From: Bacteroidota bacterium
GTDB taxonomy: Bacteria > Bacteroidota > Bacteroidia > B-17B0 > Aurantibacillaceae
Direction of reading: 5' to 3'
Assembly: GCA_021156365.1 (NCBI GenBank)
Contig: JAJNDK010000001.1
Span: 620,001-684,000 of the forward strand
Length of the DNA stretch: 64,000 bases
Shown here: in pieces, positions 1-9,222 of the stretch
How the letters are laid out: every line of letters begins with the position of its first letter
Position numbering within the stretch: the stretch's first letter is position 1
Notes under the pieces: generated by a model
Seen by the model: only the letters and a program-made list of their open reading frames with translations
Told to the model about the DNA's origin: nothing
Databases searched by the model: none
Program-made: the position numbers and the translations under genes

Positions 1-248
1 TTACAATCGCCAGCCGGAAAGTCAATAACAAGGTCATGTTAACCTTTAAAGACAATGGGATCGGGATTGATCTCGCTACACAGGGAAATAAGATCTTTGG
101 TCTTTACAATAAATTCCATTTTCATACAGAAGGTAAGGGAATTGGTTTATACATGACAAAAACGCAGGTTGAAATGCTGGGAGGAAAAATCACCGTGGTA
201 AGCTCAGTAAATAAAGGCACAGAATTTCAGATCGAACTGCAGGAATAA
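1..248 (+). CDS. Sensor histidine kinase, C-terminal fragment (HATPase_c)
   Basis: This is the 3' end of a gene that enters from the left edge; reading frame 3 is open from base 3 to the TAA at 246-248. The visible ~80 residues are the second half of a GHKL ATPase domain: the G1 box DNGIGID, an F-box-like stretch (KIFGLYNKFH), and the G2 box GKGIGLYM, ending with the usual GGKI..S..NKGTEF beta strands. The domain would bind ATP and phosphorylate the kinase's own histidine. The H box, N box and any PAS sensor lie outside the window, so signal and partner cannot be judged. The FGLY..FH wording resembles PAS-containing Bacteroidota kinases. A rho-independent terminator follows directly. Confidence 0.9.
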   Translation, partial: TIASRKVNNKVMLTFKDNGIGIDLATQGNKIFGLYNKFHFHTEGKGIGLYMTKTQVEMLGGKITVVSSVNKGTEFQIELQE

Positions 249-256
249 TAACATTA

Positions 257-293
257 AAAGCCGGGCAATTTTCTGCCTGGCTTTAATTTTTTT
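257..293 (+). terminator. Rho-independent terminator after the histidine kinase
   Basis: An 11-bp stem (257-267 with 274-284, one G:T pair) closes a 6-nt loop and is followed by a run of seven T at 287-293. It lies between convergent genes, 9 bp after the kinase stop codon. Confidence 0.85.
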
Positions 294-294
294 G

Positions 295-753
295 TTAACG
301 GATAGCAACAAAAATATCCACTTCTGCATCCATCGGATTCTGTGCCTTCTCTCCATACACTTCAAAATCGGCAGTAAAAGTACGCGGCAGATCCGCAGCC
401 CATATTTTCAGCCATTCGTTGTACACCAATCCTTCCATAATATTTCCTTTGGCGGTCCGCACATCGTAGGTGCCTCCTTCAAACTGCTTGCCTACCATTC
501 CCTCCGGGATCGTTTCGAGGCTCGAAACCCTGCATCCGAGAATTGTGGTATAGGGACGTGTGTGGTCCTTTTCGTACTCCGTGTAAATACTATAAATGGA
601 CGAATCGATCTTGTTGGGGATCTTTTGGAGAATGCCTTCCGACATAAATTTAGCCCACAGGACAGGAATATCCTGCGCCGCCTGGTTGTTTTCATTGGTG
701 GTACGGATGGAAATGCCAATTACGCTGAATGGCTGAAGTGTTTGTTTGTTCAT
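295..753 (-). CDS. GyrI-like / AraC effector-binding domain protein
   Basis: A 152-residue single-domain protein of the GyrI-like small-molecule-binding superfamily (SHS2 fold; AraC_E_bind, SMART AraC_E_bind-type). Recognisable features are the N-terminal beta strand with FSVIGISIRTTNEN, the central IYSIYTEYEKDHTRPYTTILGC strand pair, the GMVGKQFEGGTYDV segment, and the C-terminal VYGE...DAEVDIFVAIR strand typical of stand-alone family members. No DNA-binding domain is attached, so it is not itself a regulator of AraC type. Members bind hydrophobic or cationic ligands, and some act as gyrase inhibitors or hydrolases; which applies here cannot be told. It is monocistronic, convergent with the kinase and preceded by a TAGCTTTG -7 box. 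Confidence 0.8.
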   Translation of the reverse strand: MNKQTLQPFSVIGISIRTTNENNQAAQDIPVLWAKFMSEGILQKIPNKIDSSIYSIYTEYEKDHTRPYTTILGCRVSSLETIPEGMVGKQFEGGTYDVRTAKGNIMEGLVYNEWLKIWAADLPRTFTADFEVYGEKAQNPMDAEVDIFVAIR

Positions 754-775
754 ATATAGTAGTTTTTGATTAAGG

Positions 776-783
776 CAAAGCTA
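776..783 (-). promoter_or_regulatory. Putative -7 box (TAGCTTTG) of the GyrI-like gene
   Basis: On the minus strand this octamer fits the Bacteroidota -7 consensus TAnnTTTG exactly and lies 22 bp before the ATG. A TTTG lies at 798-801, but its 14-bp spacing is shorter than the usual 19-21, so the -33 element is uncertain. Confidence 0.45.
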
Positions 784-900
784 AATGAGGTGAGTGACAA
801 AGGTATGTCAGCAGAAAGAAAATTACCGGAAATTTAATCGTTTTTTCATTTTTGGCACAGTTTAGTGAATTGTCTCCCATAAAAAGCACTCTGAACTAAT

Positions 901-1670
901 TTTTCATTACTTCGCTTCTATGCTAAGGTAATTAAAAGTGGAAAAACAGTGTCCTTGTGCGATCCTTTAGTTGTCTCTACCTGTTTAAAAGTGGTATCCG
1001 GCAGAAAAAAGGAGAGATGGGATCAGTTTTCAGGATTCTTCACTCATTTAAAAGTAAAATCGGATAAAAAAAAGGCGTTATAAAATCAGTTCCCATTACT
1101 TTTCATCCCTTAAAATATAATATACCCCGGAAAAAAAGCAATACAAAACCAGTTTTCATTACTATAATTTCTCTTTTCAGTAATATGCACCGGAAAAAAA
1201 GTAATATGAAATCAGTTTTCATTACTATAATTCCCCTTTTCAGTAATATACTCTGAAAAAAAAGTAATATGAAATCAGTTTTCATTACTAGAATTACCAT
1301 TTTCAGTAATATGCGCCGGAAATAAAGTAATATGAAACCAGTTTTCATTACTAGAATTCCTCTTTTCAGTAATATACGCCGGAAATAAAGTAATATTAAA
1401 CCAGTTTTCATTGGTAGAATTCCTCTTTTCAGTAATATACTCTGAAAAAAAAGTAATATGAAACCAGTTTTCATTGGTAGAATTCCTCTTTTCAGTAATA
1501 TGCGCCGAAAAAAAAGTAATGAAATCAGTTTTCATTACTCTTCAACCCATTTTAAAGTAATATTTCACCGGAAAAAAAGTAATATAAAATCAGTTTTCAT
1601 TACTATTCGATCATTCAAAATTAATATCCAGGAGAAAAATACCGCTATAAAATGGTCTTTCATTAACAGG
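901..1670. repeat. 63-bp tandem array with 21-bp phased AGTAAT sub-repeats
   Basis: About twelve imperfect 63-bp units fill this 770-bp stretch. The landmark AGTTTTCATT (or close variants) begins at 1025, 1088, 1151, 1214, 1277, 1340, 1403, 1466, 1527 and 1592. Central units are nearly identical and both ends are worn, but the phase can still be followed to about 906 and 1662. Each unit holds three AGTAAT hexamers 21 bp apart, the first inverted (ATTACT), for example at 1158, 1179, 1200, 1221, 1242, 1263, 1284, 1305, 1326 and 1347. Each hexamer sits beside an A or T tract (TTTT or A6-7). Two units carry ATTGGT in place of ATTACT. AGTAATAT-GAAA pairs with TTTCATTACT as an imperfect hairpin. 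No gene is seen between 754 and 1691. The rest of that stretch, 784-900, is AT-rich without clear features. Open frames on the minus strand arise because 63 is divisible by three; differences between units change amino acids freely, so they look non-coding. Confidence 0.95.
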
Positions 1671-1691
1671 TGCAAAAAAAATATTTATCTA

Positions 1692-2132
1692 TTAAAGTCC
1701 GTTATACAGCTTTCTTAGCTCTTTTATCCTGTTTTCCGTTAACTCCGTCAGGCAATACAAATATTCTATGGCTCTCAGGTGACAGCCACCACAATCCTCA
1801 TAACTATCATAAATTATAACACAATGGCTATCCCGAAAATCTCTCCAGTTTTTCTGCATCCGGATGACCTTATATTCCAGACTATCGATAAAGTGCGTTT
1901 TTGCTTTTAAAAGCAAAGAATCATAAACAAGGGTGAGAATGGAATCACTTTTCTGAAAGGCAAGATTGGCGCAGATCCTCGCCGACAAGTTGTCGCCCGG
2001 AGGATTCGAACAGTCGACTTTGTTTTTTAATTTAAGGTATTCCTGATTTTTTATATGGTCGATATGGCCCTGCGAGAACAAAGACATTCCTGTAAATATA
2101 TACAGGATCAGTAGGTTGATTTTTGTTATCAT
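1692..2132 (-). CDS. LprI-like (DUF1311) secreted protein
   Basis: A 146-residue exported protein. An N-terminal signal peptide (residues 1 to about 21, ending FSQG) precedes a DUF1311/LprI domain. Diagnostic features are the paired cysteines, the pattern MQKNWRDFRDSHC, a GGC motif, and the closing YCLTELTENRIKELRKLY helix. The family is named for Mycobacterium LprI, a lipoprotein that inhibits lysozyme; most homologues are untested, so lysozyme inhibition is only a possibility here. It has no lipobox and is likely periplasmic. It starts 24 bp after the SH3-like gene on the same strand, suggesting co-transcription, and its 3' end abuts the tandem array. Confidence 0.8.
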   Translation of the reverse strand: MITKINLLILYIFTGMSLFSQGHIDHIKNQEYLKLKNKVDCSNPPGDNLSARICANLAFQKSDSILTLVYDSLLLKAKTHFIDSLEYKVIRMQKNWRDFRDSHCVIIYDSYEDCGGCHLRAIEYLYCLTELTENRIKELRKLYNGL

Positions 2133-2156
2133 ACTTATTTGTAGTATTGAAATTAG

Positions 2157-3155
2157 TCATTTTATCCGGATCAGCTTCGTCCCGTTCCAGCGGAAATACT
2201 TCGTGGTATTCTTTACTGTCGATCTGTAAGATCCATCAGGTTTCAACAAAGGCTCACCGTTTTTAGCATACAGGCTCTTAATTTCGCTTTCTTTAAACAC
2301 GATCAATTCCGTCGGAGGAATCGTCACCCCCTTCGGAAAGGGATATACATTCAACTGCCCGGAATAGGTATCAAACACCTGTTCTACATCTCCATTGGCA
2401 ATTAACAGTATTTTTCCCTTATTAAATTTAAGAGGCAGCCATACTGTTGAACCATACGCATCAGCACTTCCATCATCGGCATAGGAATCTGTAGATAGCA
2501 GCCCGGATAATTTTCCATTCGCATCTATAATGAATTCATCCCTTGTTCCTCCGCCACAAAAAGCATTGATCCTCGTTACACGAAATAAAATATCCGTATT
2601 CTTCCATCCGGCCGATTCTATTACCCTTACAATATCGCCTCTTAAATGTTCTATCTCAAGCGTATCTGCCCATTTTTTAGTGTTGATATCATACTTTAAG
2701 AGGCGACAACTATTTTCCGTTTGAAAGAAATACTTAAATTTTCCCTTGCTGTCGGTAAATGTATGTGTTGCCACATCCGATGCTCTAATGTAACCGATCC
2801 AATTATCCAGCTCTATTTTATACCATATCAACCGTAAATAGCTTTTGGCCTTGTATGTATGTCCGTCTTCGGCAATTTTTTCAACGACGATTTCCTCTGT
2901 ATCTTCTCCTTTCCCGAGCAAATGGATGTCGGTATTAAACAGGATCGCCCTTAACACTTCACTATTTGTATCCGGCATGGCATATACCTTTCCGGAGTCA
3001 GAGCAAACAGCCGGCTCTACATAATTTGAATAAAAATTATTTTGCAATGAATGTATAGCAATCTTTTTACCTGTTTGCGTATGCTGAGCAACTGCCTCAT
3101 AATAAAATACAGCGAAGAATAGTCCTGCTATTGATCCAATCAGTTTTGTTTTCAT
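2157..3155 (-). CDS. Secreted SH3-like domain protein of unknown function
   Basis: A 332-residue protein with a cleavable signal peptide (cleavage probably after EAVAQ, near residue 24). Residues ~45-130 resemble a bacterial SH3 domain (VCSDSGKVYAMPDTNSEVL, then WYKIELDNWIGYIRASDV), a fold that often binds peptidoglycan or peptides in the envelope. The remainder is beta-rich and ends with a basic FRWNGTKLIRIK strand; I do not recognise a catalytic motif. It lies upstream of the LprI-like gene (24-bp gap) and downstream of the alpha-2-macroglobulin gene. A terminator at 3198-3229 separates it from the latter, so it probably has its own promoter, which I could not identify. Confidence 0.7.
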   Translation of the reverse strand: MKTKLIGSIAGLFFAVFYYEAVAQHTQTGKKIAIHSLQNNFYSNYVEPAVCSDSGKVYAMPDTNSEVLRAILFNTDIHLLGKGEDTEEIVVEKIAEDGHTYKAKSYLRLIWYKIELDNWIGYIRASDVATHTFTDSKGKFKYFFQTENSCRLLKYDINTKKWADTLEIEHLRGDIVRVIESAGWKNTDILFRVTRINAFCGGGTRDEFIIDANGKLSGLLSTDSYADDGSADAYGSTVWLPLKFNKGKILLIANGDVEQVFDTYSGQLNVYPFPKGVTIPPTELIVFKESEIKSLYAKNGEPLLKPDGSYRSTVKNTTKYFRWNGTKLIRIK

Positions 3156-3197
3156 TTTCGTTTTAAAATCGCTAAATACTTACATTCCACGCTACTT

Positions 3198-3229
3198 AAA
3201 AAAACCGGACACTTAAGCGTCCGGCTTTT
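3198..3229 (-). terminator. Rho-independent terminator after the alpha-2-macroglobulin gene
   Basis: Read on the minus strand, the CCGGAC/GTCCGG stem (3205-3210 with 3219-3224) encloses an 8-nt loop and is followed by seven T (complement of A 3198-3204). It sits 63 bp past the macroglobulin stop codon. Confidence 0.85.
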
Positions 3230-3291
3230 AGGTTTAGTCATTGATTTACTTTTTACCATTAACTCATGTTTCATAACAGGATTCCTGCGTC

Positions 3292-6200
3292 CTACTTCTT
3301 CGCTACCGTTGGCAATTCCTTCACCACTTCTACCCACTTGCCCGGTATCTTCGCGTTGATCATATTGTCATACATCGCTTCCGAATATAGAGTCGGCAGG
3401 TAGAACTTTCCAAGATAGGTTGCATTCAGCTGGATTACGAAGGTCTTGCTGTTGTTCTCCGGCAATTCGTAATAGCTGTACACCCGATCGTCACGGATAT
3501 CCTGGTAACGGGCAGAAGTCCCGCTTGCCGTTCCATCCATACGTGTGTTGTGGATCTCCCAGCCACTCGGGAATACCTGATTGAGAGCCATCTCCCGCAG
3601 GAAGCCTTTTTTGCCAGGGTTTGTGATCTTCACTTCTGCAATAAAGTCGGTTCCCTGCACCAGCTTGTCGGGTTGAATTTCTTTTCCTGCCATATCCTTG
3701 TATTTTATCTCCATGTTCAGGTTGCTGAAGCTGGCCGTTTTATCACCGATCAAAGGCACACCTTCTACGATCAGCTTTGCATACAAGGTGCCTGAACCGT
3801 TATTCTTCAGGGAAACCGAAGCAGATTTCGAAATATCCTTATCAGAGAATTTCACCTGGCACATGGATTTTTTCGAGCTTTGATATTTTGCTTCCGCGCC
3901 GTTCAATGCGTAGGAGAAGCTCATATCCCCATTCTGTCCTTTGGCACCTGCGTACTCACACATAGCGAGTAAACTATACGCGGTTTCCTGCGTGCTCAGC
4001 CAGTCTTTGGAATTCAGTGTTTTTGCTACTTCTTTAGCAAGCGGTGCTGCCAGTGTTTTTTCTTTCATCAAACTGAGTGTCTCAAGGATCATGGCCTGAT
4101 CACGTACATTCGAGCCATAGCTATACGAAAGCTCTTTGTAATTTTTAACTTTGGTCGGCAGGCTCTTGATTAAACTCTGCGCTACTTCATTTTGCCCGAT
4201 CAGGTTGTAGGCAGCAGCCAGTCGCCATTTAGCAGTAGGCGACAAGGTTTTTTCTTCACGTAACCTGTTCATAGCTGCGAGCTCTGCATGATCGGCCAGG
4301 GCCAGTACAAACAAGCGGTAAGCCTGGATGCATTCATTGGTTTCATTCCCGTGCGGATGCGTGTATATGCCATTGTTTATCACCCATGCTTTTGCTTGTT
4401 GCTGCTGGTATTTTACCCATTTGGTCTTTAAATTGGCAGGCAGGCTGTATCCTTGTTTCTCCGCCTCTATCATAAAGTGTCCGGCATAATTGCTTCCCCA
4501 ATCGCTGTCGTAGCTCTCACCAGGCCAATATGCAAAACCTCCGTTGGCAGTCTGGAAATACTGCAGGCGTTTCAAACCGGCTTTGATATTTTTGCTGATC
4601 GTTTCTTTTTGTTTTTCACCTAAGTCCAACAAATTGCTTACATACAACTGCGGAAATACGGAAGAAGTGGTTTGCTCTATACAACCATGCGGATACTGGA
4701 TCAGGTAATCCATCCGTTTTTCCAGGCCAAGCGCAGGAATAGTGGAAAATTCGATCGTTGCTTTGTTCGTTCCGGCAATCCCTTTGAACCTGATATCTGT
4801 GTCCCAGGATTTGCCCGGTTCCAGTGTCAGCTCCGTTCCTTCCGCCACTTTCGGATTCGGTGTGCGCACATCTAACTCGATCTCCTGCACTGCTTTTTCT
4901 TTTCCGCAGGTGGCGGTGATCTTCACTCTTGCAATTCCTGTTTTCTCCACCACATTCAGTTTAAAGTTAATGACTTCATCACCGATCTCTGTAAAATGCA
5001 TCACCTGGTTTTTACTTCCTTCTATGGACAAGAGATCATTCACTTCTACTTCGACCTTCACATCCTTCACCTGTTTTTCCATCGCAAAAACATCCACGGG
5101 CAAGCTTACACTTTCCATCGGGCCCAATACCCGTGGCAGGGTTGCCAGGATCATCAATGGTTTCCGAACGGCTACTGTTTTTTCCGCATTCCCGTAAGCT
5201 CCTTCACTTTCAGCAACAACCATCACCCTCACAGAGCCAACATAATTCGGGATCTCTATTTTGTGTGAGCGCGACCCACCTGCTTCTAATGTAAAGGGGC
5301 CAACAAATTTCACCATGGGTTTAAAACGATTGGCCTTTGGTCCTTTATTCGAATTCCCTTCACCATCACCACCTACGCTGAGCAGTTTATCCAGCTTGCC
5401 TGCATAGGCACCGATCACATCATCATACATATCCCAGGTTTGAACCCCTAACGCTTCCCTTGCATAGAAGGTATTCCAGGGCTGTGGTGTTTTAAAACGC
5501 GTGAGATCCAGCAAACCTTCATCCACGATCGCAAGCGTATAATTCATTTTTCTACCGTTTTTCTCCTGCACTTTGATCGTTGTCTGCGATTCCGGCTTCA
5601 CTACATCTTCCGAATGGATCACAGGACTTAAGTGTGTAGCAGGATCATCCACGAGTACGGGCACTACACCGTACATCCGGATCGGCAGATCATTCTTCGT
5701 GCTGGCATGCGGCTGCAGCAATGTAACGTGCAGGTAGGCATTCGGCGCCATATCGGCTGTAGCCGGAAATTCATATTTGGTTTCTCCTTTTTTAGTAGCG
5801 ATCCAGAATTTTTTCACTACCCGTGTACCAGTTTCCACACTCACCAAAGCCATTCCATCTGCCGGGGAAGGAAAAGACAATTTGATGTTTTCACCTGCCG
5901 TGTATTTTTCCTTATCGCAGGCAAAGTTGAGCATGTTTGCATTTTCGTTATTGCTCCGGTTGGCCCTGCTCCAATACGGCCAGTCGATATACAATACTTT
6001 GCCTGTCTGGTGTCCGCCTTCGAGGTCGGTAACAGTAACAAGATAACGACCGTATTCCGGGTAATTGATCCTGAATTTGAAACTGCCTTTTCCATTGCCG
6101 GACTGGATCATGGTATCTTTCACCGTGATCGTGCCGGTGCGTGAAATATAATCCGACATATCTTCGCTTTCTTTTTCATACCACCAGCGCCATTGGATCT

Positions 6201-9012
6201 TGTAGATCTTCACCTGCAGTTTTTTTGCATTTACGGGTTTGCCATCACTGTCCAATGTAGCCACATCAAAATTGTAGTACTGACCGGTCTCATAGGTGTT
6301 ATCATAATTTTTTGTTTCCGGGGTTTGTAATCCTACATAGGTATTATAGGGTGAATATGTAGTGGGAAAACGATCGATACTGAAATCACCACCTTCTTCA
6401 AATACCCGTGTAACATAGATGGCACGGAGTTTTCCGGGTGCGGACTTCCCTATATCAATATTCTTTTTGATCTGCGCCTCCCCTTTTTCATTTAACTGTC
6501 CTGAAAAGACAGATACTGCTTCCGAATAAAAGGTGCGGATCGGTGAATCGAACACATAATTTTTATATCCGGTAAATTGTGTGGTGCCCTGATTCACAGA
6601 AACAGACACAGTTGCTTCGAGATTCTTTGCCACTGCACCATGCAGCCATTTTACTTTTAAGAGCGCATTGGTATCTTTTGCATTCTCTGTTTCAAAATAG
6701 ATCTTCAAACGGTTGGGCTTTACAGTTTCCACTTTCAGGTTTTGGGTAAAAACCCTGTTCCCAACACGGGCAGTAGCAAGGTAATCGCCTGTGATCGCTT
6801 CGTCGCTGGTGGCGGTGCGAAAATCATACATCCCGTTTACATTTTTGGTTTTCGTAGTTTGATAAACGATCTGCCCCTTCGGATCCTGCAATTCAAATTT
6901 CACCGGGTGGTTGGCAGGCAGTCGGTGTTCCTTATCTTCCATAATAAAGGTAAGGTAAAGCGAATCACCCGGACGCCAGACACCCCGTTCGCCATAAATG
7001 TATCCTTTCACACCTTTCTGCACCACTTCTCCTTCCACATCGAATTTGCTCAGCGAATTATTATACCCGTCCAGCAATTTCAAATAGCCACGCTGCTTAC
7101 CGAATTTCGCCAGCATCATGAATGGTTTGCGTTTCAATGGAATATCCAGCATCCCGTTTGCATCCGTGATCCCGGAAGCAATTACCTGTTTGGTGTAATC
7201 AAGGTATTCTACCGTTGCATTGGGAAGCGGTTTGGCAGTGATCATATCGCTTACAAAGGCATGCGACATTTTACCTGTCTGACCGGAGGGCAGGTTTTCA
7301 TCCAACTTATAGATCAGTCCCAGGTCGGAAGCAAGAATATTCCTGCTTACCGCTTTCCCGTAATAATATTCATTGCTGCAGGCAGGTGTGTTTTCTTCAT
7401 AATAATAATCCCAGCTTTCGTATCCGCCATCAAATCCATACCGGTTCCAATCGTTCTCGTTCCAGTGCCTGTCCCTTTGATCGTCTTCCATACTGTTAGC
7501 CGTTTCCTGGTTACCTTCGGGATTCTCCTCCGGATCAGCCGGGCAATCACATACCGCATAACTTTTATTGAATTTGATACTCACCCGGTAGATGGCTCCC
7601 GGGTCAGGCGAAATCAGCTTACCAAGATCGATCACATGGGTGTTCCATTGCTTCAGGTTCGTTTTTTTATCATAATCGAGTGCGATCTTTTTCTCAGCTA
7701 CGATCTTTCCCACACGCGTCAGCCCCTCGTCACCGTCATTCAGGCTGTTTACCTGCAGGTACTGATGTACGTTGTTCTCAAATATCTTAATAATCCGTAC
7801 ATCGACTGCTTTCAGACTGATCGCTTCAAATGGAAACACAAGACCATTCGAATTGGGCAGGATACATCCTTTTCCTTTGATCCGCACAAAGGGTTTGGGC
7901 TCTTCAAAGGTCAGCTGTTGCGAAAAAGCGGCATTCATTTTATAGCCTTTGAAATTTTTGATCCCGGTAGTAACGGTCAGTGTTTTTTCGCCTACCGTAC
8001 GGTTTGGCAAATACACACTGACATAATTCCCTTCGATGGAATACGTTAGGTTATCCATACCTGCAATAGAAATAATTCCCTTCAGGTTCTGCGAAGGATC
8101 GATCGGATCGCTGAAACTCAATTGTACATACTGGTCTTCTTTATCGATCACATTTACATTGCTGACCGTAAAATCACCTAATGCCGGAATGAGCATTTCC
8201 TGTTTGCCGGTCTGGATAGCCTTTACAGGTTCCCCGTTCCATTCTACTATAAGTTTGCCTTGTTTTTCCTTACGTTCGATGCTATCTACATAAAAATAAT
8301 ATTCGCTATTGGTGTTATACCCGGGGTTCCAGTTTATTTTTACCTTTTTCCCGTTCTGGTATATTGTTAGTGTTTTCTTTATCAGCGCCGTATCTTCATA
8401 ATCCGAACAACTGACTTTCCCGCTCAGTTTTTGCCATTCGATATTGTAGTCATCGTAATTGCGGAGCCCATCAACGGTTACATAGAGGTTCTGCGGATAG
8501 GTGGAGAACTGGAATTTGAATTTCCTGAATTCTTTCGGCACATCCCGTACTTTGTTCAGCCGGAACGTTGCATTGTAGAACTGGTTCACCGGCAATACTT
8601 CATCCGGAATGAACTCAATGATCCGGTCGCTGATCCAGACCGCCTTTCCTTTGATAGCAGGCTCAAAAGAAAAGATGTCTTCCAGCAGGGAAGAATCAAG
8701 TGGCACAGCAATGGGTTCCGCTATAGCTGTATTCACCTGTTGTGTCGTATTATCCGAAACGGCGGCAACAGTATCTACAGTCATCAGCGCCCGTAGTTGT
8801 TCTTCAAATTTCTGTTGTTCGGGACTCCCGGATGCCAGCTCGATCCGGATCGGTTTTGCCCGGGACAGCATCCCGGAAGTGAACCCGGAGATATATTTCC
8901 CGAATAGCGGATTGATCGGTTCGATCTGCGGACGCATCTGCATAGCTGAACTGAAAACGGCAACGCATACGATCACGAGGATAGTTGCGGTTAAGATAAT
9001 TTTTGACTTCAT
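3292..9012 (-). CDS. Bacterial alpha-2-macroglobulin family protein, thioester type
   Basis: A 1906-residue envelope protein related to the YfaS/alpha-2-macroglobulin family, which traps attacking proteases. The N-terminus is one hydrophobic segment (residues ~5-25) without a usable lipobox, so it is probably an anchored or cleaved periplasmic form. An MG2-type domain is marked by ERGVWRPGDS near residue 674. The A2M domain (VDEGLLDLTRFKTPQPW region) and the helical thioester domain follow. The thioester motif is PHGCIEQT with Cys1444 and Gln1447, so covalent capture is possible. The alpha/alpha toroid and macroglobulin receptor-like C-terminus complete a full-length family layout. No pbpC neighbour, the usual proteobacterial partner, is present. 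A CAACTTTG box (9030-9037), one base off the -7 consensus, lies 17 bp before the ATG. No frameshift is seen. Confidence 0.93.
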   Translation of the reverse strand: MKSKIILTATILVIVCVAVFSSAMQMRPQIEPINPLFGKYISGFTSGMLSRAKPIRIELASGSPEQQKFEEQLRALMTVDTVAAVSDNTTQQVNTAIAEPIAVPLDSSLLEDIFSFEPAIKGKAVWISDRIIEFIPDEVLPVNQFYNATFRLNKVRDVPKEFRKFKFQFSTYPQNLYVTVDGLRNYDDYNIEWQKLSGKVSCSDYEDTALIKKTLTIYQNGKKVKINWNPGYNTNSEYYFYVDSIERKEKQGKLIVEWNGEPVKAIQTGKQEMLIPALGDFTVSNVNVIDKEDQYVQLSFSDPIDPSQNLKGIISIAGMDNLTYSIEGNYVSVYLPNRTVGEKTLTVTTGIKNFKGYKMNAAFSQQLTFEEPKPFVRIKGKGCILPNSNGLVFPFEAISLKAVDVRIIKIFENNVHQYLQVNSLNDGDEGLTRVGKIVAEKKIALDYDKKTNLKQWNTHVIDLGKLISPDPGAIYRVSIKFNKSYAVCDCPADPEENPEGNQETANSMEDDQRDRHWNENDWNRYGFDGGYESWDYYYEENTPACSNEYYYGKAVSRNILASDLGLIYKLDENLPSGQTGKMSHAFVSDMITAKPLPNATVEYLDYTKQVIASGITDANGMLDIPLKRKPFMMLAKFGKQRGYLKLLDGYNNSLSKFDVEGEVVQKGVKGYIYGERGVWRPGDSLYLTFIMEDKEHRLPANHPVKFELQDPKGQIVYQTTKTKNVNGMYDFRTATSDEAITGDYLATARVGNRVFTQNLKVETVKPNRLKIYFETENAKDTNALLKVKWLHGAVAKNLEATVSVSVNQGTTQFTGYKNYVFDSPIRTFYSEAVSVFSGQLNEKGEAQIKKNIDIGKSAPGKLRAIYVTRVFEEGGDFSIDRFPTTYSPYNTYVGLQTPETKNYDNTYETGQYYNFDVATLDSDGKPVNAKKLQVKIYKIQWRWWYEKESEDMSDYISRTGTITVKDTMIQSGNGKGSFKFRINYPEYGRYLVTVTDLEGGHQTGKVLYIDWPYWSRANRSNNENANMLNFACDKEKYTAGENIKLSFPSPADGMALVSVETGTRVVKKFWIATKKGETKYEFPATADMAPNAYLHVTLLQPHASTKNDLPIRMYGVVPVLVDDPATHLSPVIHSEDVVKPESQTTIKVQEKNGRKMNYTLAIVDEGLLDLTRFKTPQPWNTFYAREALGVQTWDMYDDVIGAYAGKLDKLLSVGGDGEGNSNKGPKANRFKPMVKFVGPFTLEAGGSRSHKIEIPNYVGSVRVMVVAESEGAYGNAEKTVAVRKPLMILATLPRVLGPMESVSLPVDVFAMEKQVKDVKVEVEVNDLLSIEGSKNQVMHFTEIGDEVINFKLNVVEKTGIARVKITATCGKEKAVQEIELDVRTPNPKVAEGTELTLEPGKSWDTDIRFKGIAGTNKATIEFSTIPALGLEKRMDYLIQYPHGCIEQTTSSVFPQLYVSNLLDLGEKQKETISKNIKAGLKRLQYFQTANGGFAYWPGESYDSDWGSNYAGHFMIEAEKQGYSLPANLKTKWVKYQQQQAKAWVINNGIYTHPHGNETNECIQAYRLFVLALADHAELAAMNRLREEKTLSPTAKWRLAAAYNLIGQNEVAQSLIKSLPTKVKNYKELSYSYGSNVRDQAMILETLSLMKEKTLAAPLAKEVAKTLNSKDWLSTQETAYSLLAMCEYAGAKGQNGDMSFSYALNGAEAKYQSSKKSMCQVKFSDKDISKSASVSLKNNGSGTLYAKLIVEGVPLIGDKTASFSNLNMEIKYKDMAGKEIQPDKLVQGTDFIAEVKITNPGKKGFLREMALNQVFPSGWEIHNTRMDGTASGTSARYQDIRDDRVYSYYELPENNSKTFVIQLNATYLGKFYLPTLYSEAMYDNMINAKIPGKWVEVVKELPTVAKK

Positions 9013-9222
9013 GGTGGTTGGTTATGAAGCAAAGTTGCAGTGATTCCGGATCGGAAACCATACTCATTTATAGGCCGCCGGACACCGTTTATTATCTGTG
9101 GTCTTTTCCCGATTATTTGATTAAAGAGCATTAAACTGCTATTCACGAAACTTATTGTTATCTTGTCCGTAGTAATAAAGTATAAATACCTGCCTTGAGC
9201 TTTTTACCTGGAAATAAAATTT

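Noticed and set aside
1103-1535. Minus-strand reading frames of 123 and 86 codons with a 21-residue repeat (MKTxFILLFF...).
   Set aside because: They exist because the 63-bp unit is divisible by three. More than one frame is open across the same units, and differences between units change amino acids freely, with no sign of coding selection.
901-1670. A CRISPR array.
   Set aside because: Units are contiguous with no unique spacers of constant length between identical repeats, and no cas gene is near.
6742-8049. A 435-codon plus-strand reading frame.
   Set aside because: It lies antisense within the alpha-2-macroglobulin gene, has no recognisable domain, and is explained by the codon use of the real gene.
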